From Coriobacteriales bacterium (GTDB lineage: Bacteria; Actinomycetota; Coriobacteriia; Coriobacteriales; UBA8131): 5,670 bases of DNA. Location of the stretch: positions 1-5,670 of the forward strand of contig JAITTM010000226.1 in NCBI GenBank assembly GCA_031286975.1, in the 5' to 3' direction. The notes under the pieces are model-generated. The model searched no databases and was not told where the DNA came from. It was given only the letters and a program-made list of their open reading frames with translations. Below, piece by piece: positions 1-5,664 of this stretch. Position 1 is the first letter of the stretch; each line of letters opens with the position of its first letter. The translations under genes and the position numbers were made by a program.

Positions 1-1497
1 AGGAAAGAGCGGCAGGTAGTAGCGCCCTTGCAGGCCCTGCACGGTGGCGGCTCCCGTCTCGGTATAGGGGATGAATGCCACGATGCTGAGCAGATAGATA
101 ACCGCGCAGACGCAGGCGATGACCCTCTTTTGCATAAGACTGACCGGGTGGTTGTTCTCAGCCAGATCCGTGCTGGTGCCCTTAAGCAGAACCACACCGA
201 TGAAGATGGCTGTCCACAACGGCATGTCGGCTCCAAGGATCAAGAGGTAGCGCGTGCCCTGCAGAGGCCCCGTGATGTTATCGAGGATGCTCATTCCCAT
301 GAGCTTGATGAAGAGGAAGGGATGCTCAAGCATGATGCCGTAGTTATAGGTCTCCAGGTTTCGCTGCTCGTTGAAGCTGGTGGCGTTGCCCATGTTGCTT
401 GCCAATGCGATGAGCCCCGCTGCGTCAACGAGCATCACAAAGGCCCCTGCGCAGGCGGCGCCCACAAGAGCAAGCGTGCGCGTGCGCGGTCTCCGCCACT
501 TTTGTCGCGGTATCAGCAGGATAAGAAAGAGCAAGGGAAAGTAGATCATCTTGAGGGGAGCAAAGAGCGCAAACGAGATGAGGAGAATCGCAACATCGCG
601 CTTGCCGACCTTCTCCTTAACAAACGCGAGGTGCAACACGTAGGCGGTAAAGACGAAGATGGCGCTGGTGATAAAGGTGTCATATGAGAAACTGCCTGCG
701 GTGCCCAGGATGAGGGGAACAAGGCCCAGCAGGCAGAAGAGCGTCTTGAAGGGCGCGCGCTTGATTATGAGGTAGAGGCATGCCACAAAGAAGGCGAAGC
801 TGAACAGTCTGCCCAGATAATACGTGGGCACCTGCCCGAGGTCAAAGAAGTGCGCTATCGATACGCCCACTATCTGGGGCGCGTACTGGTAAGGGTATTG
901 CATGCGCGGCACCGATTGAGCCGTATAGGTATCTGGCTGCGCGTTGAGCTCAAAGAGGTGCTGGCTCAGATAATAGAACTCGTTAACGCCCGCATCATGG
1001 ATCGTGGTGCCCTCGCGTGAGTCGACTGCTCGGCGTTGCCACGTGAGGTTATTGTTCTCAACGCGAGGGGAGGGGTTGCCGGGGCTGAGCAGATCAGCAT
1101 AATAGACCGAGTTGTAGTAGTGGGTCTCCTCGTCATACCAGGAGTTGGGCGTGTTGACAAAGGACTGCGGTATGCCGCACAGGATGGCCGCCACCAAAAA
1201 GACGGTGTGCAATTTGGCTTTTTTGAAGAATATGAGCCAGCATACAAGAGGGATGGCGATGAGCAGGGGCACAGCGATGGCGAGATAGTAGCCAACGAGA
1301 AAGCCCTGTGTTGCCTCGAGTGCCGCATAGGGGCTGGTATCCGCAAAGGGGCTCTGTGCCCGCGGTACGATAAAGACCACAAAGACGAGCGCCACAAAGA
1401 GGAGGGTCAGCAAAAAGCTCAGGCCAACCGTGAGCGCGCTTTTGTGTTTGCACACAAAAGCCTTGTGCGCGTCGGATAAACGGGGGATGACAGTCAC
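1..1497 (-). CDS. DUF2142 family multi-pass membrane protein, C-terminus cut by window edge
   Basis: The frame is open for 499 codons from GTG at 1497 to base 1, with no stop; the C-terminus lies outside the window. A hydrophobic helix lies at about residues 20-44, others at about 67-90 and 97-110, and at least six more follow to about residue 487. The loop after the third helix carries YDEETHYY (121-128), matching the DE..H signature that follows the early helices in DUF2142 proteins. The visible end reads QGRYYLPLFP (490-499), resembling the GRY.LP motif near the C-terminus of that family, so probably only one or two helices are missing. The family is poorly characterised; members resemble GT-C glycosyltransferases and often lie in surface-polysaccharide loci, so a role in glycan transfer or handling is inferred. 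The start is supported by AGGAG six bases upstream and by the GTGA overlap with the stop of the glycosyltransferase gene, which suggests translational coupling. No frameshift is visible. Confidence 0.85.
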   Translation of the reverse strand, partial: MTVIPRLSDAHKAFVCKHKSALTVGLSFLLTLLFVALVFVVFIVPRAQSPFADTSPYAALEATQGFLVGYYLAIAVPLLIAIPLVCWLIFFKKAKLHTVFLVAAILCGIPQSFVNTPNSWYDEETHYYNSVYYADLLSPGNPSPRVENNNLTWQRRAVDSREGTTIHDAGVNEFYYLSQHLFELNAQPDTYTAQSVPRMQYPYQYAPQIVGVSIAHFFDLGQVPTYYLGRLFSFAFFVACLYLIIKRAPFKTLFCLLGLVPLILGTAGSFSYDTFITSAIFVFTAYVLHLAFVKEKVGKRDVAILLISFALFAPLKMIYFPLLFLILLIPRQKWRRPRTRTLALVGAACAGAFVMLVDAAGLIALASNMGNATSFNEQRNLETYNYGIMLEHPFLFIKLMGMSILDNITGPLQGTRYLLILGADMPLWTAIFIGVVLLKGTSTDLAENNHPVSLMQKRVIACVCAVIYLLSIVAFIPYTETGAATVQGLQGRYYLPLFP

Positions 1498-2264
1498 GGT
1501 TTTCTCCTCGACTTCTTGAAGAACTTGAGCATGGAGGCTATTTGGATGGCAAAGGCGCGCAGGCTTTTTGTGGCGGCGCGCTCGTAGTAGTGAACGACCT
1601 CTGTGTGGGGAAAGAAGACGACGCGGCCAAGGCTCCCGGCGCGCAGGCTGAGGTCTGCATCTTCAAAGTAGAGAAAGAACCGCTGGTCAAAGCCCCGGAG
1701 GGCCTTGAAGGTGGCGGTGCGGATAACAAAAAAGCAGCCGGTTGCCACCTCGATATCGGTGGCTTGCGAGAAGGGCTCGTCTGCGCGGGTGTAGGCACGG
1801 CAGAGCTGCCGCGCCCGCTTGCTGTGCTTTTCAAAACGGCGTGCCAGAAGGTAGTTGAGCCGGGGCCGCAGCTTGGGCAGCTTTTGCTCGCTACCGTCGG
1901 GGTTGAGGATGCGCGGGGTGGCGATGGCTACATCGGGGTTGGCATCCAGGTAGGCGACCAACGCGCTGATGCTATCTTGGGTGAATTCGATGTCAGGGTT
2001 GATGCAGACGTGGTAGCGGGACTCTATGAGGGAGAGCACGGTGTTGTTGCCAGCGCCAAAACCCACGTTCTTCTCGCAAGCTATGACCTTGACCCAAGGA
2101 AAGCTATCCCTGACGATTGCAAGGGTGTTGTCTGTGGAGGCATTGTCAACCAGATAGAGCACAAGCTTGCTCCGATCGACGTACGCTTCGAGGGAGGCGA
2201 GCATCCGTGTTATCTGGTCTGCGTTATTGTAGGTGACTACAGAAGCGCTGATTGTTGTGGGCAT
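1494..2264 (-). CDS. Family 2 glycosyltransferase, rhamnosyltransferase-like
   Basis: A 256-residue GT-A fold enzyme expected to transfer a sugar from a nucleotide donor to a lipid-linked or glycan acceptor at the cytoplasmic membrane face. Visible motifs in order: SVVTYNN (8-14) and VDNASTD (39-45) of the nucleotide-binding half; NPDIEF (89-94), in the position of the metal-binding acidic motif; TPRILNPDG (116-124); TGCFFVIR (175-182); GFDQRFFLYFEDADLSLR (191-208), with Glu201-Asp202 as the likely catalytic-base region; and PHTEVVHYYERAA (219-231). This series is typical of the WbbL/RfbN-like rhamnosyltransferase group, but donor specificity cannot be read from sequence. No transmembrane helix is evident; the basic C-terminus could touch the membrane. 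ATG at 2264 is chosen because it has GGAG four bases upstream and because the family fold begins at once. The frame stays open upstream to a TTG at 2444, but those codons cross tandem repeats and have no family similarity. It is the first gene of a leftward unit with the DUF2142 gene. Confidence 0.93.
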   Translation of the reverse strand: MPTTISASVVTYNNADQITRMLASLEAYVDRSKLVLYLVDNASTDNTLAIVRDSFPWVKVIACEKNVGFGAGNNTVLSLIESRYHVCINPDIEFTQDSISALVAYLDANPDVAIATPRILNPDGSEQKLPKLRPRLNYLLARRFEKHSKRARQLCRAYTRADEPFSQATDIEVATGCFFVIRTATFKALRGFDQRFFLYFEDADLSLRAGSLGRVVFFPHTEVVHYYERAATKSLRAFAIQIASMLKFFKKSRRKP

Positions 2265-2296
2265 ATCTCTCCAAGGGGGAGTCCTGGTACGCCGGT

Positions 2297-2318
2297 TGCT
2301 CAGCGAGTGCTCAGCAAG
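2297..2318. repeat. 11-bp tandem direct repeat, two copies
   Basis: TGCTCAGCGAG (2297-2307) is followed directly by TGCTCAGCAAG (2308-2318), with one mismatch in 11. It lies in the divergent intergenic region, 33-54 bases upstream of the glycosyltransferase start, so it would be in or near that gene's 5' untranslated region. Function is unknown. Confidence 0.8.
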
Positions 2319-2324
2319 TGTTTG

Positions 2325-2372
2325 GTGAGGCGCAGTGTGAGGCGTAATGCGAAGCGTAGTGCGAAGCGTAGG
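2325..2372. repeat. 12-bp tandem repeat, four imperfect copies
   Basis: Four adjacent units are read directly: GTGAGGCGCAGT (2325-2336), GTGAGGCGTAAT (2337-2348), GCGAAGCGTAGT (2349-2360) and GCGAAGCGTAGG (2361-2372). Neighbouring units differ at one to three positions. The array lies in the 209-bp region between the divergent glycosyltransferase and WecA-like genes. It could be a multi-site protein-binding region for either promoter, or simply a product of replication slippage; the sequence does not decide between these. Confidence 0.85.
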
Positions 2373-2398
2373 GATAATTCTACCATGCCGGGGGCGTT

Positions 2399-2414
2399 TT
2401 ACGTTATGATGTAA
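2399..2414 (+). promoter_or_regulatory. Possible -10 box inside a weak dyad upstream of the WecA-like gene
   Basis: TATGAT at 2405-2410 matches the TATAAT consensus at five of six positions. It is framed by TTAC (2399-2402) and GTAA (2411-2414), and 12 of the 16 bases are symmetric. No good -35 hexamer lies 16-18 bases upstream, so this is only a candidate. A GATAAT at 2373-2378 and a leftward TAGAAT on the minus strand (2377-2382) are comparable alternatives that also lack a clear -35 box. Confidence 0.25.
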
Positions 2415-2473
2415 CCTTGATATTTGTTTTTGCAGCAAGAGCAACCGTAAACAAGGTTGGGCGAGGGATTCGT

Positions 2474-3616
2474 TTGGCTTGGTATTCGTATGTGTTGGTG
2501 TGCGCGGTTGCCGCTTTGGGCACCGCCGTTGCCGCGCCCCTTGTTATCAGGATCGCCTCCAAATTCGATGTCATCGATTATCCCGACGGTCGCCGGGTCA
2601 ACACCTCACCCACGCCGCGCCTGGGTGGTGTGGCACTGTTTTTTGGTATCGCCTTGGCGCTGGCTGCCTTTTTGCTGCTTGAGGGCGATTTTGACCCCGC
2701 GGCGGCAACGGCGGGCACAGCGGGGGCCGTGGGAGCAGCAAAGGGCATCAACTACCTGGGAGCGACGCTTGCGGTAGTGGTTATCTTTGCGGTGGGGGTC
2801 ATCGATGACTTCAAGGACATCAAAGCGCGCTACAAATTGTTGGGACAGATCGTGGCTGCCGGTATCGCCGCCGCATCCGGAGTGCTGTTTGACAGCTTTA
2901 CCAACCCCTTTACAAACAGCATCGTCGAGCTGGGTGCGTGGGCTTATCCCATCACGGTGTTCTATCTGGTGGCCTTTGCCAACATCATCAACCTGATCGA
3001 CGGGCTTGATGGCCTTGCTGCAGGTATCGTGGCGATTTCTGCTGTGGCTCTGTTTTTGCTCTCGATAGGCAAAGGCGGGTTTGATGCCGCCATCCTGGCG
3101 TTGGCGATCATCGGGGCCTGCATGGCGTTCCTGTTTTATAACTCGCATCCCGCAAAGCTTTTCATGGGGGATTCCGGCTCGCTTCTGCTGGGTTTTGCGC
3201 TGGGGCTCGTCTCGTTGTTTGGCGTGGTGCGCACGCCCGCCCTTATCACCCTGCTCATCCCCGTGGTTATCGCGGGGATTCCTGTGCTCGATACCCTTGC
3301 GGCCATTATCCGTCGCCTGCGGGCGGGCAAATCGGTCATCAGCGCTGATGCCGAGCATATGCACCATCGCTTTATCGACTTCGGTCTTGACCAACGCACT
3401 ACGGTGCTCATCATGTATGCACTCAGTGCCCTGCTGTCGATTGCGGCGCTCGCGTTTGTGCAGTACGAGGGCGTGGTGCGCTGGGTTATCTTCTTCGCGC
3501 TTATCGCGCTCATCATCTTGCTGGTGTGGCGCTTGGGCTTGATGAAGTCGGTTTTGAAGCACCACTATAACAAGCGTAATGAGGAGCAAAACGAGCAAAA
3601 CGAGCCAAAGGGGTAG
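2474..3616 (+). CDS. wecA: WecA/TagO-like polyprenyl-phosphate GlcNAc-1-phosphate transferase
   Basis: A 380-residue integral membrane enzyme of the MraY/WecA family. It transfers a sugar-1-phosphate, most likely GlcNAc-1-P from UDP-GlcNAc, to undecaprenyl phosphate, the first step of lipid-linked cell-wall glycan assembly. Motifs in order: PDGRRVNTSPTPRLGG (37-52); the Mg-binding DDFKD (111-115) after a hydrophobic helix; NIINLIDGLDGLA (170-182) with catalytic-site aspartates; HPAKLFMGDSGS (225-236); and HMHHR (295-299), the HxHHR form of the cytoplasmic loop typical of WecA/TagO rather than MraY. About ten or eleven hydrophobic segments alternate with these loops. An Ala/Gly-rich stretch at about 75-90 probably lies in an external loop. 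TTG at 2474 is chosen because GAGGG lies six bases upstream and the first helix starts immediately; a TTG at 2417 would add 19 polar residues. The hydrophilic C-terminal tail is repetitive. The gene is divergent from the glycosyltransferase gene. WecA versus TagO naming depends on the polymer made. Confidence 0.93.
   Translation: MAWYSYVLVCAVAALGTAVAAPLVIRIASKFDVIDYPDGRRVNTSPTPRLGGVALFFGIALALAAFLLLEGDFDPAAATAGTAGAVGAAKGINYLGATLAVVVIFAVGVIDDFKDIKARYKLLGQIVAAGIAAASGVLFDSFTNPFTNSIVELGAWAYPITVFYLVAFANIINLIDGLDGLAAGIVAISAVALFLLSIGKGGFDAAILALAIIGACMAFLFYNSHPAKLFMGDSGSLLLGFALGLVSLFGVVRTPALITLLIPVVIAGIPVLDTLAAIIRRLRAGKSVISADAEHMHHRFIDFGLDQRTTVLIMYALSALLSIAALAFVQYEGVVRWVIFFALIALIILLVWRLGLMKSVLKHHYNKRNEEQNEQNEPKG
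3584..3610 (+). repeat. 9-bp tandem repeat in the 3' end of the WecA-like gene
   Basis: GAGCAAAAC occurs at 3584-3592 and 3593-3601, followed by a degenerate GAGCCAAAG (3602-3610). The unit is in frame and encodes the Glu-Gln-Asn tail EEQNEQNEPKG just before the stop codon. Copy-number change would lengthen or shorten the cytoplasmic tail without disturbing the enzyme core. Confidence 0.75.
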
Positions 3617-3677
3617 GGCATACGGCGATTGTCTTGTGGTCGCTGCGCGCTCTGACCGCTATCTGGAGTATACGGGA

Positions 3678-3698
3678 CAGTTTTTGTTCAGAAAACTG
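3678..3698. other. 7-bp hairpin downstream of the WecA-like gene
   Basis: CAGTTTT (3678-3684) and AAAACTG (3692-3698) are perfectly complementary around a 7-base loop. It lies about 60 bases after the WecA-like stop codon. There is no T-run after the stem on either strand, so it is not a standard intrinsic terminator, although it is the only compact hairpin in that part of the gap. Confidence 0.4.
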
Positions 3699-3710
3699 CC
3701 ATATCTTGGG

Positions 3711-3745
3711 TATCCTATTGCCAATTGCCAGGGCAATGTAGGATA
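3711..3745. repeat. Inverted repeat overlapping the spoVS promoter, operator candidate
   Basis: The left arm is TATCCTATTGCC (3711-3722). The right arm is GGCAATGTAGGATA (3732-3745), whose reverse complement is TATCCTA-CA-TTGCC. Twelve bases therefore pair perfectly, interrupted by a 2-base bulge (3738-3739), around a 9-base centre. The arms cover the -35 hexamer and reach into the -10 hexamer of the promoter candidate at 3718-3747, the usual place for a repressor site. Because the likely start point lies downstream, it would not be in the transcript from that promoter, which favours a DNA site over an RNA structure. Confidence 0.55.
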
Positions 3746-3747
3746 AT
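3718..3747 (+). promoter_or_regulatory. Sigma-70-type promoter candidate for spoVS-miaB
   Basis: TTGCCA (3718-3723) matches the -35 consensus TTGACA at five of six positions. GATAAT (3742-3747) matches TATAAT at five of six, and the spacer is 18 bases. Transcription would begin near 3754, giving an untranslated leader of about 85 bases before spoVS. It is the best promoter match I found in the window. Confidence 0.55.
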
Positions 3748-3802
3748 GTGAAACCGGAAAAGCACATTAACGGCGCAAATACACAAGCAGACAGAGCTCT
3801 AA

Positions 3803-3822
3803 CACACTACAGCACACTACAG
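3803..3822 (+). repeat. Perfect 10-bp tandem repeat in the spoVS leader
   Basis: CACACTACAG is present twice back to back (3803-3812 and 3813-3822), ending 16 bases before the spoVS ATG. The leader around it is A/C-rich and has no strong Shine-Dalgarno sequence, so the repeat sits close to the ribosome-landing region. Any effect on translation is a guess. Confidence 0.75.
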
Positions 3823-3838
3823 AAAGCAGACGTCGAGC

Positions 3839-4180
3839 ATGGAATTTCTCAAGGTCTCATCCAAGTCATCCCCTTCATCTGTTGCCGGTGCCATTGCCGG
3901 TATGATCAAAGACGGCGTTCCCGTTGAGGTGCAAAGCGTCGGTGCCGGGGCCGTCAACCAGGCGGTCAAGGCTATCGCCATCGCCCGCGGTTTCTTGGCA
4001 CCGGTGGGTATCGAGATCGTTTGCGCGCCCGCGTTTGCGGATATCTGCATCAATGGCGAGAACCGCACTGCCATCCGCTTTGCCGTTGAGCCGCGCTACC
4101 TGCGTGGCACAAAAGCTCCCGAGGTCGATGATGACGCGTTTTTCGAGTTCTCGTCGTTTGGGAACTTCTCCGAATCATAA
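3839..4180 (+). CDS. spoVS: Stage V sporulation protein S (SpoVS) family protein with C-terminal extension
   Basis: A 113-residue protein. Residues 1-86 follow the SpoVS family closely: start MEFLKVSSKSSPSSVAGAIA, then GAGAVNQAVKAIAIARGF (35-52), PAFADICINGENRTAI (64-79) and VEPR (83-86). SpoVS proteins are small Alba-like, probably nucleic-acid-binding factors; the Bacillus protein is about 86 residues and affects late sporulation and septation, but the family also occurs in bacteria that do not sporulate. Residues 87-113 are an extra acidic, aromatic tail (DDDAFFEF at 97-104) beyond the usual length. ATG at 3839 is fixed by the family N-terminus, although only a weak AGAAAG lies upstream. 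The promoter candidate at 3718-3747 would drive it, and miaB follows closely on the same strand. In Bacillus subtilis spoVS also lies in the same neighbourhood as the MiaB gene, so the pairing fits a conserved context. A regulatory or RNA/DNA-binding role is likely; a sporulation role is not implied. Confidence 0.95.
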   Translation: MEFLKVSSKSSPSSVAGAIAGMIKDGVPVEVQSVGAGAVNQAVKAIAIARGFLAPVGIEIVCAPAFADICINGENRTAIRFAVEPRYLRGTKAPEVDDDAFFEFSSFGNFSES

Positions 4181-4236
4181 TCAGTATCTTGGAATCTCCG
4201 TTTGATCAAGACCAGCAAGGCGCATTCCTACAGGGG

Positions 4237-5664
4237 ATGGGCTATCATCTGCGCACCTTTGGCTGCCAGATGAACAAGCACGACTCCGAGCGCGTGGGGG
4301 GCATGCTTGAAGCTTTGGGTGCCGAGCCGGTTGCTGTCGCCGAGGATGCCGATATCGTGGTGTTCATGACCTGCTGTGTGCGTGAGGCCGCCGACGTGCG
4401 GCTTATGGGGCAGGTCGCCTCGCTCAAGAACATGCCGGTGGCCGCAAGCGAGCGCGAGCGCGAGCGCGAGCACGAGCACGAACGCGAGCACGGGCGCGAG
4501 CGTGACAAGGGGACGGGCTTTTTGTCGCACCCCCACGCACGGTTGCGCTCCCACACACGCCGTATCATTGCCGTGGGTGGCTGCATCGGGCAGCGCGACG
4601 GCGAGAAGCTCGTTGAGCAGCTGCCGCATATCGACGTGGTGTTTGGGACCCACAACATAGGACATCTGCCCGCGTTGCTGCATGCGGCGCTGGAGGGCGG
4701 CGGCTCAGCCGTCGAGGTGCTGCAAAGCGCGTCAGGCAGCGCAACCGATCTGCCCACGCATCGCGAGCATGCCTGGCATGCCTGGGTGCCCATCATGACC
4801 GGCTGCAACAACTTCTGCTCATACTGTGTGGTGCCCTTGGTGCGCGGACGGGAGAAGAGCCGCGTACTTGAGGAGGTGGTTGCCGAGGCGCAGCGCCTGG
4901 TGGCCGAGGGCGTGCAGGAGATAACGCTGCTGGGGCAAAATGTCAACTCTTACGGGCGCGACCTCTATGGCGCGCCACGTTTTGCCGAGGTGCTGCGGGC
5001 TGTGGGCGCTACGGGTGTCAAGCGCCTGCGTTTTGCCACCAGCCATCCCAAAGACTTAAGCGATGCCACCATCGCCGCCTTTGCCGAGGTGGATGCCGTG
5101 ATGCCGCAGTTGCACCTGCCCGTGCAGCATGGCTCAGACAGCATTCTGCGGGCGATGAACCGCGGATATACCGCCGCCCACTACCTGGGGCTCATCGAGA
5201 AGCTGCGCGCTGCGGCGGGTGACGTGGCGCTCTCTACCGACATCATCGTGGGGTTTCCCGGCGAGACCGAGACCGACTTTGAGGCGACGCTTGAGCTGGT
5301 GCGCACGGTGGGCTATGCGCAGGCCTTCACCTTCATCTACTCCAAGCGCGAGGGCACGCCCGCTGCCGCGCGTGTCGATGACACGCCGCGCGAGCTGATC
5401 CAGGAGCGCTTTGACCGCCTGGTCGAGCTGGTGCAGGCAAGCGCCTGGGAGCAAAACCAAAAGGAGCAAGGCTCCGTGTTGCCGGTGCTGCTGGAGGGCG
5501 CATCAAAGCGCGATGTCCAGGTTCTAACAGGAAGAAGCCCCAAAAACCAGACGGTGCACGTAGCCCTGCCCGCGGGAGCCAGCGCTGAGCAGCTGGCGGG
5601 CAGTTTTGCCGATGTGCGCATCGAAGAGGCCCGCACCTGGTATCTGAGGGGCGTGCTGCTGTGA
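4237..5664 (+). CDS. miaB: MiaB, tRNA-2-methylthio-N6-dimethylallyladenosine synthase
   Basis: A 475-residue radical-SAM methylthiotransferase that converts i6A37 to ms2i6A37 in tRNAs reading codons that begin with U. N-terminal domain: TFGCQMN (Cys10), TCCVRE (Cys46, plus an extra Cys47) and GGCIGQR (Cys116) supply the auxiliary iron-sulphur cluster. Radical-SAM core: CNNFCSYC (Cys190, 194, 197) and VPLVRGREKSR, then LLGQNVNSYG, PVQHGSDSILRAMNRGYT and TDIIVGFPGETE. A TRAM RNA-binding domain fills about 410-475. The MiaB signature favours this assignment over RimO or MtaB. Two oddities: the usual NTC motif is MTC, and about 36 extra residues separate Cys46 from Cys116, including a Glu-Arg/His repeat. 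ATG at 4237 is preferred because the 16 codons before it are poorer in G/C at third positions and the family motif begins at once. TTG at 4189, eight bases after spoVS, is possible; neither start has a well-placed Shine-Dalgarno. Likely co-transcribed with spoVS. Confidence 0.95.
   Translation: MGYHLRTFGCQMNKHDSERVGGMLEALGAEPVAVAEDADIVVFMTCCVREAADVRLMGQVASLKNMPVAASEREREREHEHEREHGRERDKGTGFLSHPHARLRSHTRRIIAVGGCIGQRDGEKLVEQLPHIDVVFGTHNIGHLPALLHAALEGGGSAVEVLQSASGSATDLPTHREHAWHAWVPIMTGCNNFCSYCVVPLVRGREKSRVLEEVVAEAQRLVAEGVQEITLLGQNVNSYGRDLYGAPRFAEVLRAVGATGVKRLRFATSHPKDLSDATIAAFAEVDAVMPQLHLPVQHGSDSILRAMNRGYTAAHYLGLIEKLRAAAGDVALSTDIIVGFPGETETDFEATLELVRTVGYAQAFTFIYSKREGTPAAARVDDTPRELIQERFDRLVELVQASAWEQNQKEQGSVLPVLLEGASKRDVQVLTGRSPKNQTVHVALPAGASAEQLAGSFADVRIEEARTWYLRGVLL
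4450..4503 (+). repeat. Hexanucleotide repeat, nine units, inside miaB
   Basis: Nine consecutive 6-bp units close to GAGCGC: three exact copies (4450-4467), GAGCAC twice, GAACGC, GAGCAC, GGGCGC and GAGCGT. Each encodes a dipeptide, ER or EH (once GR), giving a highly charged run at residues 72-89. Unit length is a multiple of three, so gain or loss of units changes protein length without frameshift. Confidence 0.9.

Noticed and set aside
28..687. A 219-codon open frame on the plus strand.
   Set aside because: It is antisense to the DUF2142 gene, whose minus-strand frame gives a coherent multi-helix protein with family motifs. The plus-strand product is hydrophilic with no recognisable domain.
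1036..1479. Overlapping open frames on both strands in the N-terminal part of the DUF2142 gene.
   Set aside because: They are out-of-frame readings of high-GC coding DNA with Arg/Ser/Pro-rich or charged low-quality composition and no ribosome site.
2297..2372. The tandem arrays as a CRISPR fragment.
   Set aside because: The units are 11-12 bp and directly adjacent without spacers, unlike CRISPR repeats.
1542..2414. A 290-codon open frame on the plus strand.
   Set aside because: It is antisense to the family-2 glycosyltransferase, which has a full set of motifs on the minus strand, and it runs through the intergenic repeats.
2265..2444. A 60-codon N-terminal extension of the glycosyltransferase starting at TTG 2444.
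   Set aside because: It would cross both tandem-repeat arrays and the start region of the divergent gene, has no family similarity, and ATG 2264 has a ribosome site and begins at the fold.
2606..3598. A 330-codon open frame on the minus strand.
   Set aside because: It is antisense to the WecA-like gene; its product is His/Gln/Arg-rich, as expected from the reverse reading of membrane-protein codons.
3678..3698. The hairpin as a Rho-independent terminator of the WecA-like gene.
   Set aside because: The stem is only 7 bp and A/T-rich, and no T-run follows it on either strand.
4450..4503. The miaB hexanucleotide repeat as an on/off phase-variation switch.
   Set aside because: The unit is 6 bp, so copy-number change keeps the reading frame; it could change length but not switch the gene off.
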